The notes beneath the pieces were generated by a model. It did not search any database. It saw only the letters and a list, made by a program, of their open reading frames with translations, and was not told the DNA's origin. 64,000 bases of DNA, taken from NCBI GenBank assembly GCA_017631875.1, contig JAGBSL010000021.1, positions 1-64,000 of the forward strand. The letters run 5' to 3'. Each line of letters opens with the position of its first letter. Position 1 is the first letter of the stretch. The translations under genes were made by a program, and so were the position numbers. The stretch comes from Bacteroidales bacterium. Lineage in GTDB: Bacteria > Bacteroidota > Bacteroidia > Bacteroidales > UBA932. Shown in pieces: positions 1-9,865 of the stretch.

Positions 1-909
1 ACCGCCGGCCACACCGCTGACACCTATACCATTATTATTGACTGCAGCGACAGTACCTGCCACATGGGTTCCATGGCTGACATCACCCGGCTCATTCCAG
101 CTGATCTCCTTAGGATACTTCTCTGTGCTGAGGAAGTTCCAACCGTGGATATCATCCACATAACCATTGTTATCATCATCAACTCCGTTACCTGGAACCT
201 CGCCTTTATTTACCCACATATTGTCAGCAAGGTCAGGGTGAGTATACTTGACACCCTCGTCGCATACAGCCACGATGATGCGAGGGTCACCTGCTGTAAG
301 TCCCCAGGCATTCTTGACATTGATGTCGGCACCTGTTCTCGAAGTCAGGGCAACACTCATATCCTTATTATTGATATAGTGCCACTGGTCCACGAGCATA
401 GGGTCGTTGAACGGGAGGTTGAATTCGCCATAGCCACGTCCTTCGAATGGTTTCCAAGCAATTGGTTCTTCGCTGCCGAACTTTCTCTCGTAGGTCGTAT
501 TGAACTGGATTCCGGTCACGGAATTGAGCTTGGCCATGGACTCAGCCACCTTGGTTACCTCCTGATTCTCCGGGAATGAAACCAGGAACCAACGATGGAG
601 GCCATACTTGTGCGACAACTCATCATCTGTGTATGGAAAGAGCTTCTCGACATACTCGACGCCAAGTTCCGCACATGCCTGATCCCACTCCGGGGTTCCC
701 TCCCCTTCTGCAAGTTTCAAAGCAACTTCCTCATCAAGATAAAGCAGAAGCGTACCGGCTTGGGCAGCCTCAGCTGTATTGATGCTCTTGGTCACAAGAG
801 GTGAATCGGCCGGAGTCTCCGATGCCCCCGGCATCGGTTCATCCAGCTGACTGCAACCAGCCGCCAAGACTGCTATAGGAAACAGGATACTGAAAAATCT
901 TCTTATCAT
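1..909 (-). CDS. Subtilisin-like (S8) serine protease lipoprotein, 3' end outside window
   Basis: The reading frame stays open to the left edge, so only the first 303 residues are visible. The start MIRRFFSILFPIAVLAAGC is a lipoprotein signal with lipobox LAAGC, which places the protein at the cell envelope, probably the surface. After a propeptide-like region (residues 20-205) come the catalytic Asp (VAVCDEG, about D217) and the catalytic His (SHGTHVAGT, about H279) of the S8 family; the Ser motif lies beyond the window. The stretch LFPYTDDE...GLHRWFLV closely resembles LFPYAGEY...GLHRWYVL in the protease at 13949-16537, so the two are paralogues. It follows the surface lipoprotein at 931 by 21 nt and is probably the last known member of that SusC/SusD operon. 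Whether it carries a T9SS sorting domain cannot be seen. Confidence 0.93.
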   Translation of the reverse strand, partial: MIRRFFSILFPIAVLAAGCSQLDEPMPGASETPADSPLVTKSINTAEAAQAGTLLLYLDEEVALKLAEGEGTPEWDQACAELGVEYVEKLFPYTDDELSHKYGLHRWFLVSFPENQEVTKVAESMAKLNSVTGIQFNTTYERKFGSEEPIAWKPFEGRGYGEFNLPFNDPMLVDQWHYINNKDMSVALTSRTGADINVKNAWGLTAGDPRIIVAVCDEGVKYTHPDLADNMWVNKGEVPGNGVDDDNNGYVDDIHGWNFLSTEKYPKEISWNEPGDVSHGTHVAGTVAAVNNNGIGVSGVAGG

Positions 910-930
910 AGTACTTTACTTTTTATTCTA

Positions 931-3384
931 TTACTCAGTCACTTGTGCTCTATGGGCAGCCGGCTTCATTTCAATCTGCTCAGACACCTGGAGATTGTCA
1001 AGGTCCAGATAGTTCTTGATCTGTACCTGCGAGCGGGCCTGCTCGAATGATCTGTGGAGGAATCCTTCAAATGTTTCCACATAATTGGCCGGTCCTCTTC
1101 TTATGATCTGATCAAGGTTTGAAAGGGCATTCATTGCTACCGACATATCCTCACCTTCCTCAGCACGCTCGTCGTAGATCGGATTCGGATCAAGATCCTC
1201 GCGTACAAGCAGCATGCTTGTCACAAGGTCGATAAGACCGGCATAGGTTTTCTTCTGAGGATCCTGGTATGCAAGCACCGCTATACCGTCCATCACCTCA
1301 CCATACTGGGCATACATTCCAGAGTCCATGATCGCGAGATAACCGTCCTGGACAAAAGCTCCCATAAGACCCATGCTTCCGCCAAATGCAGATCCATTTG
1401 CAGAGTACATGTAAGCACCTGGATAATAGAGTGTTCCGTCAGCATAGAAGCTCTCGAACGCCTGCTCATAGTTGTAAAGGAGGTTGTCATAATATACGAA
1501 CGAATATGAATCGTCCTCAAGACCGAAGGTTCGTGCCTTAGGGAAAAGACCCTTGATGTTCACAAACTGGTAACCATCGATACTTGGAGTGTATTCTGCA
1601 GGGAAGGTGCCTGATATGGTCACATCACCGATATATGCTCTCGAGTACATGTTACCCTCCATTGCATAGTAGTGATAATTACCATAATAACCGTCCATAT
1701 TAAGAGGTATCAGATTCATATCCACGTCAGACAGATCATATTCAGCGAGTCTTGGATCCCACTCTCCGGCTGTCTTGGCGCCTGAGACAAAGAATTCCTC
1801 ACGATAGCCGTTGTAAGCCTTGATGACGAGGACATACTCTGAACCCGGCACAAGGTATCCCTGCTTGAGGAAAAGACCTGAACCATTGATCTGGTCGAGA
1901 CTTGCCTTGTTCATCTGCGAGCCTGTTATCTGCTCCTTGATAGCTTCTTTGTCAGTATCCCACTTTTCCTTCGAATACAGACCGGCATGCAGACGCTGGA
2001 TATTCTTGCCGGAAATGTAGATTTCAAGGGAGTTCTTAGCAGTGAAGCCCTCAGCCGCATATTTATCCGAACAGATCAGACCTGCGCTGAGGATGACCTT
2101 GTTTGCATCGTCGCCGGCCTTGAGGTAGCCGAACGAAGCGAACTCTGTCACCTTATGGTTTCCAGCGATATCGAATCCGGCTGCAACAACCGTATAGACA
2201 CCTGTCTCATCAAAAGAATAGTCGACCTTTGTAGTACGGGATACGGAAATCAAGTCTCCGACAACATCCTCTGAAGCACCCGATGCGATAAGTTCCGCCT
2301 TCTGCGCAGCTGCCGACTCTGTGAGGGTACCCTCAAAGACAGCCAACTTGACATTAGCGAGGTCTCTTCCAAGGGTCACATCCACGCTCAGATTGCCATG
2401 CTGGTCTGAGACACCAGGCTCTACCGACATAGTATAGTCCTTAGCATAATAACCAGGAAGAATAATGCGATGGAGTCCGGCTGAGTTTGTAGGATACCAG
2501 CCCATCATCTCGAGTTTCATTTGAAGAGAGCCGTAAGGGAATTCGATTATACCCTCTTTCAATGTTCCGTAAACAGAAGCGATCGAAGCGTCGAAATCAT
2601 TACTGTTTTCAACCACATACGAACCGACGCTGGTCATTCCATATGAAGGAGAGAAAATCGCTCCCGTCTGGAATGTAGGGATCCAGACCTTCTCCGGATT
2701 TGTCGCATCGATATATGTATAATGCTGTGACACACAGATATTTGACATATTAGACGCAAACATTTCACCCAAATAGTCAAGGCTATATACATCATATGTT
2801 CTATAGTAGCCCGGCATATCGTCACGCTCCTGAAGAACGATACTTCTTTCAAGGTTAGGATAAGTCACCGCAAACCACTCCGGGAATATGCCGTCACGCC
2901 ATCTTCCTGTAGTCTCACCATTAGGACCGATCACGTCGTTCCACTTCACTCTTGTCACGCTGAAGTTGATATGCGAAGGGTTTGAAGAGTACTTTGAAAC
3001 GAACTCGTCACCCTCTACACGCAATGTACAATCATAAGTGACGGCGATCTTTGCAGACGGGAAATGCACTACAAGTTCTGACACCGGACTGCCGTCCTTG
3101 AATACGATCTCGTCGACGGTGAACACAGGATAGTTCGAGCTGATCGACACCGGCACACGGATCTCACCCCTCGAATTGGTCCTTCGTACAATGAACTTGA
3201 GCGTCGTAGGATCATCCGGCTCGATCTGGAGGTCACCAAGACCTTTCTGCGTAGGGAAATATACTCCATAGCAGTTCTCATTGTCCAGTTCGCCCGGAGC
3301 ATGCATCTCCTCCTGGGCACATGAGGCCAAAACCATAGACAGCAGCGCTGTCATTATATATATAAGATTCCTTTTCATCTTCAT
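931..3384 (-). CDS. Large surface lipoprotein of a SusC/SusD operon, unknown function
   Basis: This is an 817-residue protein beginning with a lipoprotein signal (MTALLSMVLASC). I do not recognise a catalytic family. Residues about 35-150 (CYGVYFPTQKGLGD, then alternating strands) look like the Calx-beta/DUF4843-type beta-sandwich often seen in lipoproteins beside SusD. The rest is rich in Tyr, Asp and Gly, as expected of an extracellular beta-rich protein. A second Met two codons on (3378) is an equally good start. It lies 7 nt after the SusD gene and 21 nt before the S8 protease, so it is almost certainly co-transcribed with them. By position it may be a SusE-like ligand-binding partner of the SusC/SusD complex; the ligand, probably peptide, is inferred only from the protease neighbour. 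Confidence 0.88.
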   Translation of the reverse strand: MKMKRNLIYIMTALLSMVLASCAQEEMHAPGELDNENCYGVYFPTQKGLGDLQIEPDDPTTLKFIVRRTNSRGEIRVPVSISSNYPVFTVDEIVFKDGSPVSELVVHFPSAKIAVTYDCTLRVEGDEFVSKYSSNPSHINFSVTRVKWNDVIGPNGETTGRWRDGIFPEWFAVTYPNLERSIVLQERDDMPGYYRTYDVYSLDYLGEMFASNMSNICVSQHYTYIDATNPEKVWIPTFQTGAIFSPSYGMTSVGSYVVENSNDFDASIASVYGTLKEGIIEFPYGSLQMKLEMMGWYPTNSAGLHRIILPGYYAKDYTMSVEPGVSDQHGNLSVDVTLGRDLANVKLAVFEGTLTESAAAQKAELIASGASEDVVGDLISVSRTTKVDYSFDETGVYTVVAAGFDIAGNHKVTEFASFGYLKAGDDANKVILSAGLICSDKYAAEGFTAKNSLEIYISGKNIQRLHAGLYSKEKWDTDKEAIKEQITGSQMNKASLDQINGSGLFLKQGYLVPGSEYVLVIKAYNGYREEFFVSGAKTAGEWDPRLAEYDLSDVDMNLIPLNMDGYYGNYHYYAMEGNMYSRAYIGDVTISGTFPAEYTPSIDGYQFVNIKGLFPKARTFGLEDDSYSFVYYDNLLYNYEQAFESFYADGTLYYPGAYMYSANGSAFGGSMGLMGAFVQDGYLAIMDSGMYAQYGEVMDGIAVLAYQDPQKKTYAGLIDLVTSMLLVREDLDPNPIYDERAEEGEDMSVAMNALSNLDQIIRRGPANYVETFEGFLHRSFEQARSQVQIKNYLDLDNLQVSEQIEMKPAAHRAQVTE

Positions 3385-3391
3385 ACGGGAT

Positions 3392-5074
3392 TTACAGGAT
3401 TTCTATCTTGTCTGACGGATCAGGGTTGTTGAGTCCCTCGTTGATCGCTGTATTAGACTGGAACTCCGCACGGGTGATCACGATGTTCCACTGCGGTGAC
3501 CTGCGCACTGTCCTGAGCTTGAACACGCCTGCATGGTTAGACGCCGACCTGTCGATAGGCTCGTCAAGACGCTTGTAGTCATAGAGGAGGATACCCTCGC
3601 CCCAGAACTCGATCCTCTTCTGCAGGAGAAGTTCCTTCTTGAATGTAGCGAAGTCTGCACCCGCCTGAATGCGGTTATAAGAAGCGTCGCGATATTCATG
3701 CATGAAGTCACGGAGCATGTTCACACCCTTTGAGGCGTCGAGATGATACTCCGCCTCCATCTCAATGAAATGCATCTCCTCCACGCGCATAAGGCAATAG
3801 TCGATTGCATTACCTACATTGAAGTCGTTGCACTCGCCCTGTGCCGGTCTGAACTTCAAGGCTGTATATGGCTTTGCTGCCGGACGGCCCTGACCGTTCA
3901 GGAATGCCATCATGTCTGCATCCGAACCGGCAAAACGATACTTGCCGCTTGTCCACTCGTCCTTGTCCGGTCCGAGCCATGAAAGCTTTCTGAAATCGGT
4001 CTCAGGGATTGCATCATAAAGAGTCTGGCTTGCTCCGAACTGAGCATACGCAGCGTAGCCCCATGATGCCTCTGACGAGATATGCGAGGTATAAGTAAGC
4101 AGGTTGTTTAGGTTTTCAGCAGAAAGCGCAAGACCCCAGATCCATGCGTTGTTTGACGAAGCGCTGTTGAATCCTGTAGTCGGATTTGTCCACTGCTCCT
4201 GGGTCAGAGGAGTCTTTCCGCTCTGGTCAATGACCATGCGGGCATACTCGGATGCCTTTGCGAACATATCCTTGTTGTATCCGGTTCTCTCATAGCCGAG
4301 CTCGAGATATGTGCGGGCATAAAGTCCGTATACCATCATCATGGTAGGCTGCGAGAATGTGGTGATTGCAGGATTGAGGTTCTCCTCCGCCCTCTTGAGG
4401 TCATCAAGAATGAACTGATAGATCTCCGAACGGGTTGCACGAGGATTCTGCTTACAGTCATCGATCGTAGTCTTCTCATCTACGATAGGCACGGTAAGTT
4501 CGACAATGTTGGAAGGAACAGGAGCCTCAACATTATCCTTAGGCTCGTAAAGTCTGGCAAGGTCAAGGTAGCACCACGCCCTGTAGGCGTATGCCTGGCC
4601 GAGGTTATGCTTGAGCTGCACCATTGTCTCCTCATCAGCGCCATCCTCTATCGCAGGAACCATAGACGCGATAACGTCGTTGGCAAGTCTGATCCATGTG
4701 TAGTACATGTCCCAGAAATATGCACAGTATGTATACTGGTGGCCCTGTGCCTGGTTGAGCGAATAAGCGTAGAAACGGTTGTAGTATGGGTTGTCAGCCA
4801 TTGTAGCTATATCCTCAAGCATATGCTCCAGACGGAGGTGTATGCCCGGGATACCGAAGTCAGTGTGGTCGCCGTATGAGCCTGCGTATCCTCCCGTTCC
4901 GGAAGTCGACATGCTGGCTGGCATGGCGTTGATCATCGACATCAGCGCGAAATCAGATGCCGACACCTGCGCCTGTGTAACCGAACCGCCCACAGGAACA
5001 GTCTCCTGTATGCAGGAAGCCGAGAACACGGCAGCAGCAAGAATTGCAGAAACCTTAAGTATTGTATTCTTCAT
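3392..5074 (-). CDS. SusD/RagB-family surface nutrient-binding lipoprotein
   Basis: The 560-residue protein starts with a lipoprotein signal ending FSASC. It has the usual layout of the SusD family: an N-terminal helical TPR-like half (RAWCYLDLARLYEP, with YARTYLELGYE further on) and the C-terminal segment FWGEGILLYDYKRLDEPI that closes most SusD proteins. SusD proteins cap the SusC barrel from outside and capture the substrate. The gene starts 18 nt after its SusC partner (5093-8305) ends, the standard arrangement. The substrate cannot be read from the sequence; the linked S8 protease suggests peptides rather than glycans, closer to RagB than to starch SusD. Confidence 0.95.
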   Translation of the reverse strand: MKNTILKVSAILAAAVFSASCIQETVPVGGSVTQAQVSASDFALMSMINAMPASMSTSGTGGYAGSYGDHTDFGIPGIHLRLEHMLEDIATMADNPYYNRFYAYSLNQAQGHQYTYCAYFWDMYYTWIRLANDVIASMVPAIEDGADEETMVQLKHNLGQAYAYRAWCYLDLARLYEPKDNVEAPVPSNIVELTVPIVDEKTTIDDCKQNPRATRSEIYQFILDDLKRAEENLNPAITTFSQPTMMMVYGLYARTYLELGYERTGYNKDMFAKASEYARMVIDQSGKTPLTQEQWTNPTTGFNSASSNNAWIWGLALSAENLNNLLTYTSHISSEASWGYAAYAQFGASQTLYDAIPETDFRKLSWLGPDKDEWTSGKYRFAGSDADMMAFLNGQGRPAAKPYTALKFRPAQGECNDFNVGNAIDYCLMRVEEMHFIEMEAEYHLDASKGVNMLRDFMHEYRDASYNRIQAGADFATFKKELLLQKRIEFWGEGILLYDYKRLDEPIDRSASNHAGVFKLRTVRRSPQWNIVITRAEFQSNTAINEGLNNPDPSDKIEIL

Positions 5075-5092
5075 ATCTTTTGTCTCCTCTGA

Positions 5093-8000
5093 TTAGAATG
5101 TAAGGTTGATACCTCCTGTAATTGTCCTTACAGGCGAGTTGCTTGCATAGTTGGTTCCTCCCGAGAAACTGCCTCGTGGGTCGAGACCCTGCCTGTATGA
5201 AGTGTACCAGATGTTGTCGCATGCGACATAAACTCTGATTCTGTCGATCTTCATACGGCTGGTAACCTTTGAAGGAATAGTATATCCGATCTGTGCATTC
5301 TGGAAGTTCAGGTAGCTTGCAGGCACGAGGAAGCGGTCTGAAGAAGCGTTGATGTTCTGGTCCTGATATACGAATCTTGGAACGTCTGAGTTCCTGTTCT
5401 CAGGGGTCCATGCCTTGAGGGCATCCTTGTGGATGTTGGATCCTACGGAACCGCCCGGAGGCGACATGTAGCTCGCATATCCCGAGTCGTAGGTAAGGCC
5501 TCCGAGGGAGTATGTGAACGCCGCTGAAATATCGAAGTTATAGAAGCTGAACGACGTTCCGAATCCTCCGTAAAGCTTTGGAGTAGGATCGTCACAGAGA
5601 TACTCGGTAGCCTCTGAATACTCAGATGTCATTGTAGTTCCGATCACCTGACCGTTAGCGTCAAGAATGTCCTTATACCACATTGGAAGACCGTTTGTCT
5701 TGTCGACACCCGCGTACTTAGGCATAAGGAAGGTGTTCAAAGGAAGACCTTCTGCCACGAACTTGTTACCTGATGCGTAACCCAGATATCCGTCGATCTC
5801 GCGGTTCTTGTGGGTATCAGGGAGCATGACGATCTTGTTGGTGTAGTGGGTGAAGTTCAGGTAAGCGTCCCAACGGAAGTTCCTTCTATCCATGATGGTT
5901 CCGTTCACTGCGAACTCGATACCCTGGTTCCTCATGTCACCGATGTTGTCATAGTATCCGCTGAAACCGTAAGAAATCGGAATGGACACGAAATAGAGCA
6001 TGTCCGAAGTCAGACGGTAGAAGTACTCCAATGTTCCGGAAAGTCTTCCGCGGAAGAGGTCGAAGTCGAAACCGGCGTTGAAGTTGGTATTTGTCTCCCA
6101 TGTAATGTCTGGGTTTCCGATCGACCCTCTCTTCACACCGATCTCTCCGTCACTGTTTGTGATCGAGTACATGTCGGTGTAGAGGTAGTCTGCGATATTG
6201 TCGTTACCCTGCGATCCGATGGATGCCTTGAGCTTGAGCATATCCACCCAGCGGAGGTTGAACCATGACTCCTGGTTGATGAGCCATCCTCCTCCGAGTG
6301 ACCAGAAGTTACCCCAGCGGTGGTCCGGATGGAAGCGTGATGACGCATCGCGACGGAATGAGGCGCTGGCGAAAATTTTGTTCATGTAGTCGTACTGCGC
6401 GCGGAGGAAGTATCCCTCGTTGTTATATTCCGAACGGCCTGATGATGCTGACTGACCGTCGATTACAGCTCCTCCGAGCTCAGTGTTATTAAGAGAGAAG
6501 AGCTTGCTCTTCGATGCTCCGAGACTTACGCCTGTAGACTTATACCACTCATGTCCGAGGAGGACTGTCACATGGTGCATACCGGCAAAGGTCTTGTCCC
6601 AGTTCAGGAGCTGCTGGAGGTTAAGATAGAACGAACGTCCGTGAGACTTCGAGATGATACCGCCGTTGGCAGCGAACTGACCGTAGTACATGTTGTTGAT
6701 GCTGGTGCTGCGGGTCTCGTCCACTCCGACTCCGGCGTTGAATGTGAACTTGAAGTCCTCGAGGAAGTCGATCTCAAGATATCCGGTACCGTTGACTGCG
6801 TTACCCTCGCTGTTGTTTGTATCGAGAGTCACCGTCTGAAGGGCATTGGCATTACCCGAGATAGGACGCGACAGACCTGCGTTGCTTCCGTCACCGAAGT
6901 CATACCTCTTGTTGCCGTACTGGTCGTACTTGATGCTCTTGTCAGCGTTTCTGAGGAACACAGGATAGATCGGAGCCACCATAGTAGCGAAGCCGAAGAT
7001 GTTTCCGACAGAGCCTGCAGAACCCTCATCAGAGTTACCGTTGTTCCAGTTGAAGTTGGTATAACCCATGTTCATACCGATCTTCAGCCATTCCTTTGCC
7101 TGGTAATCGGTCCTGATACGTGCAGTATAACGCTGCATGTCGGAACCCTCCACAATCGCCTGATTATTCAGATATCCGAACGAAGCGAAGATCTGTGCGT
7201 TTCCTGTCGTACCAGCAACACTTACGTTATATTCCTGTCTGAGCGAAGTCTTGTAAGTAGCGTCCATCCAGTCGTCAGGCTGGAGCCAGAACTGCTCGCC
7301 CATATAGTTCACAAGACGGCCCGGAGTAGCATACGGATTGAGCTTACCATTGCTTCCGATGAGTCTCTGGCCTTCAGGAACGGTGAATGTGAGATAACCG
7401 AGACCACCGTCTGCAGCTGCTCCTGTCACATTCTTGGCAGCCAACACATTCGCTTCCTCTGGTGTCATGCCCTTCTCCAGACGGTAGTAGTTAAAGAGAG
7501 CATTGTAATGAGTCTCATAGTACTGGCCAGCATCTGTGATATAATCATAACTCTTGAGCGCCTTGGTATTGAGGCCCCACTTCGCATCAACCGAAATTTT
7601 TGCCTCGCCGAGCTTCGCCTTCTTTGTTGTGATCATGATCACACCATTGGCTCCTCGGGCTCCGTAAAGCGCATTAGACGCAGCATCCTTGAGGACTGTC
7701 ATCGACTCGATGTCGGCAGAATTGAGGTTGTTCATATCACCGCTGTACGGCACACCGTCAACCACATAGAGAGGGGCTGTGCCCGCATTGATGGAGCTGA
7801 CTCCTCGGATCATGATGGACGGAGAGCTTCCGAGCGCACCCGAAGATGTCGTCATCTGCACACCGGCCACCATACCTTCCAGCGCTCGGGTCACATCCGA
7901 AGACTGGGTCTTCTGGAGATCTTCCGACTTGACCACTGTAGCGGAACCGGTGAACGACTCCTTGGTGGCAGTACCGAAGGCAACGACGATAGTCTCCTCG

Positions 8001-8305
8001 ATCATCTCTGTGTCCGGCGGAAGAAGGACATCATGGACAGCCTTTGATGCAACCTGCACCTCGACGTCCTTATATCCTACTGACGAGAAGATCAGCACTC
8101 CGTCAGCCGGGACTGTAATGGAATAGAGACCGTCGGCATCTGTCATGCCGCCGGTCATGGTTCCCTTAAGCTGGATGGCAGCAAATGGGACAGACTCACC
8201 TGTGGAAGAGTCCTTTACAGTACCTGTCACGGTGATATTCTGCGCACTTGCAAGAACACCGGCCATCATCAGCAGGACTGTAAGAAAACACCTTAGCTTT
8301 GTCAT
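5093..8305 (-). CDS. SusC/RagA-family TonB-dependent outer-membrane transporter
   Basis: The 1070-residue protein has a Sec signal peptide (cleavage near VLASAQ), a carboxypeptidase-D-like domain (about residues 24-105, NITVTGTVKDSSTGESVPF), a TonB-box-like segment (ETIVVAFGT), a plug domain (about 115-230, including IRGVSSINAGTAPLYVVDGV and LYGARGANGVIMITTKK) and a large beta-barrel ending GGINLTF. SusC proteins import substrate captured by SusD, powered by TonB-ExbBD. It is the first gene of the operon that continues with SusD, a lipoprotein and an S8 protease, and a -7 element lies about 50 nt upstream. Length and domain order are normal for the family. Confidence 0.97.
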   Translation of the reverse strand: MTKLRCFLTVLLMMAGVLASAQNITVTGTVKDSSTGESVPFAAIQLKGTMTGGMTDADGLYSITVPADGVLIFSSVGYKDVEVQVASKAVHDVLLPPDTEMIEETIVVAFGTATKESFTGSATVVKSEDLQKTQSSDVTRALEGMVAGVQMTTSSGALGSSPSIMIRGVSSINAGTAPLYVVDGVPYSGDMNNLNSADIESMTVLKDAASNALYGARGANGVIMITTKKAKLGEAKISVDAKWGLNTKALKSYDYITDAGQYYETHYNALFNYYRLEKGMTPEEANVLAAKNVTGAAADGGLGYLTFTVPEGQRLIGSNGKLNPYATPGRLVNYMGEQFWLQPDDWMDATYKTSLRQEYNVSVAGTTGNAQIFASFGYLNNQAIVEGSDMQRYTARIRTDYQAKEWLKIGMNMGYTNFNWNNGNSDEGSAGSVGNIFGFATMVAPIYPVFLRNADKSIKYDQYGNKRYDFGDGSNAGLSRPISGNANALQTVTLDTNNSEGNAVNGTGYLEIDFLEDFKFTFNAGVGVDETRSTSINNMYYGQFAANGGIISKSHGRSFYLNLQQLLNWDKTFAGMHHVTVLLGHEWYKSTGVSLGASKSKLFSLNNTELGGAVIDGQSASSGRSEYNNEGYFLRAQYDYMNKIFASASFRRDASSRFHPDHRWGNFWSLGGGWLINQESWFNLRWVDMLKLKASIGSQGNDNIADYLYTDMYSITNSDGEIGVKRGSIGNPDITWETNTNFNAGFDFDLFRGRLSGTLEYFYRLTSDMLYFVSIPISYGFSGYYDNIGDMRNQGIEFAVNGTIMDRRNFRWDAYLNFTHYTNKIVMLPDTHKNREIDGYLGYASGNKFVAEGLPLNTFLMPKYAGVDKTNGLPMWYKDILDANGQVIGTTMTSEYSEATEYLCDDPTPKLYGGFGTSFSFYNFDISAAFTYSLGGLTYDSGYASYMSPPGGSVGSNIHKDALKAWTPENRNSDVPRFVYQDQNINASSDRFLVPASYLNFQNAQIGYTIPSKVTSRMKIDRIRVYVACDNIWYTSYRQGLDPRGSFSGGTNYASNSPVRTITGGINLTF

Positions 8306-8355
8306 GAATGTAGAATGTCAATATGTTAGTAATCGTTAATATTCGGATCAACTAA

Positions 8356-8363
8356 CAAATATA
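8356..8363 (-). promoter_or_regulatory. Bacteroidota -7 promoter element for the SusC operon
   Basis: On the minus strand this reads TATATTTG, a perfect match to the Bacteroidota TAnnTTTG -7 consensus, 51 nt upstream of the SusC start at 8305. I see no clear TTTG -33 box at the normal spacing, so the site may depend on an activator. Confidence 0.5.
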
Positions 8364-8414
8364 CATTTTTATTGTGACATTCCATACATTCTGTAATAAA
8401 AAGGAGCCAATATC

Positions 8415-9800
8415 CTACAAAGGATTCTGTTTTAACTTCCCTTTTGCCAAATCGATTTCTTCCTTAGGTATCTGAAGCACCGTCTTTCCGTCCTGCGGAC
8501 CGACGGAAAATCCCTCCTTGACCACCGTCAGACCGTTCCTCCAATAGTCAAAGGCAATCTGTCCTTCGCCAAACAGTTCTTTTCTTCGTTCATCAAGAAT
8601 ATCCTCAAGGTCCGCAGAAGCCACATCCTCATATCCCTGAATCCTGTTGCGACGCAACATATTGATATAGAATGCAGCATCCGCTCCAGTCCTATACGCC
8701 GCCTCGGCAGCAATCAGCACGGCTTCCGACAGGCGGAACACCTTGACGTTGGTCGTATAGGCAGGCACTGAGGCTCCGGCATTGCCAGGATATTTCAAGG
8801 GATAATATCCTGTATTGTAGTCCGGATCCCCTGAAGGAGCCACGCTGTAATCGGCAACAGCCTGAGACCTAACATCGGAAGGGTCCTCCTGCATCCACGC
8901 ATAGAATTCCGGCGACACTCCATACTCGGAATAGCCCCTCGGAGATGCATAATAACCCGGAGCATAGCGCTGCGGATTGTATGTATCCGTCTGGAGATAT
9001 TCCATCACCACCTCATCCGCACCTTCCTGTGACCATGACTTCATGTAATTATCGATTGTGTAGAGTCTGTATGGAGAGCCCTCAATCAGTTCCTCGGCAT
9101 CATCAAGCGCAGCCTGCCAATTGCCGGCATAGAGGTTGGCACGGGCACGAAGCGCAAGAGCGGCCCAATAGTTCATGTGACCGGTATTCCTTTCCGTGTT
9201 CAGACCGCTGTCGACAGCCTTGGTGAAGTCATTTATGATGAAATCGTATGTATCTTCAAGACTGGCCCTTTCGCCTATATAGTTCACATCAAACACCTTG
9301 TCAGCCAACACAATACCCATCTGATTGGGATTGCCTGAAGTAGGTATCGGAGCGAAGTATGTCGCCAGGTGGAAATGGAAGAGTCCACGCATTGCGTACA
9401 GCTCCGCGACATATGGTGCTGCCGCTTCCTGATCTTCAAGCAAGGCAGCCTTTTCGAGCGCATTATTGACGCTTGCTATCGCCGCGTACAGATAGTAATA
9501 GGCATTGTAAGTATCATTCGCGGTCAGCGAGAACTGAGCCATGCGCGAAGCGTTCTGGCCGGAAGAGGCCGGCTGATATGAGTCCGGACCTGCAAGGTCT
9601 GCATAGATGGCCATCTCCGAGGCCACGGTAAGGGTGGTGCCGTATGTAGCGACATAGTATGCACCATTCACGGCGTTCGCAAGGTCATCGACACTTGTAA
9701 TAGCCGTGTCGACGGTCACGGCAGTGGAAGGATCCTGATTCAGGGCATCACAGGAACCCAGCATTACGACTGCCGGCAGTATGTATATTAACTTTTTCAT
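8415..9800 (-). CDS. SusD/RagB-family surface nutrient-binding lipoprotein
   Basis: This is a short (461-residue) SusD-family protein with a lipoprotein signal (VVMLGSC). Typical features are the segment AELYAMRGLFHFHLATYFAP, AALALRARANLYAGNW, and near the C-terminus LDERRKELFGEGQIAFDYW. It pairs with the SusC at 9866-12910, from which it is separated by 65 nt that hold a palindromic repeat (9824-9858). No enzyme or extra lipoprotein follows before the next SusC promoter, so this is a bare SusC/SusD pair whose substrate cannot be guessed. Confidence 0.94.
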   Translation of the reverse strand: MKKLIYILPAVVMLGSCDALNQDPSTAVTVDTAITSVDDLANAVNGAYYVATYGTTLTVASEMAIYADLAGPDSYQPASSGQNASRMAQFSLTANDTYNAYYYLYAAIASVNNALEKAALLEDQEAAAPYVAELYAMRGLFHFHLATYFAPIPTSGNPNQMGIVLADKVFDVNYIGERASLEDTYDFIINDFTKAVDSGLNTERNTGHMNYWAALALRARANLYAGNWQAALDDAEELIEGSPYRLYTIDNYMKSWSQEGADEVVMEYLQTDTYNPQRYAPGYYASPRGYSEYGVSPEFYAWMQEDPSDVRSQAVADYSVAPSGDPDYNTGYYPLKYPGNAGASVPAYTTNVKVFRLSEAVLIAAEAAYRTGADAAFYINMLRRNRIQGYEDVASADLEDILDERRKELFGEGQIAFDYWRNGLTVVKEGFSVGPQDGKTVLQIPKEEIDLAKGKLKQNPL

Positions 9801-9823
9801 TTTATAACAGATTAATTATAGAC

Positions 9824-9858
9824 AGATTGCCACGGCCCTTCGGGCCTCGCAATGACGT
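9824..9858. repeat. Palindromic interspersed repeat, copy 1 (SusC/SusD spacer)
   Basis: The plus strand starts AGATTGCCACG, has a GGCCCttcGGGCC hairpin core, and ends CTCGCAATGACGT. Sister copies lie at 32011-32047, 40315-40349 and 49942-49980, all in the same orientation and all in gaps between minus-strand genes. It sits in the spacer between a SusC stop and its SusD start, so it would form an RNA hairpin within the operon transcript. Confidence 0.85.
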
Positions 9859-9865
9859 ATGGGGG

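Noticed and set aside
6551..8047. Plus-strand open frame of 498 codons
   Set aside because: It is fully antisense to the SusC gene at 5093-8305, which has complete domains; the antisense product shows no recognisable family and is rich in Val, His and Arg, as expected of a mirror frame.
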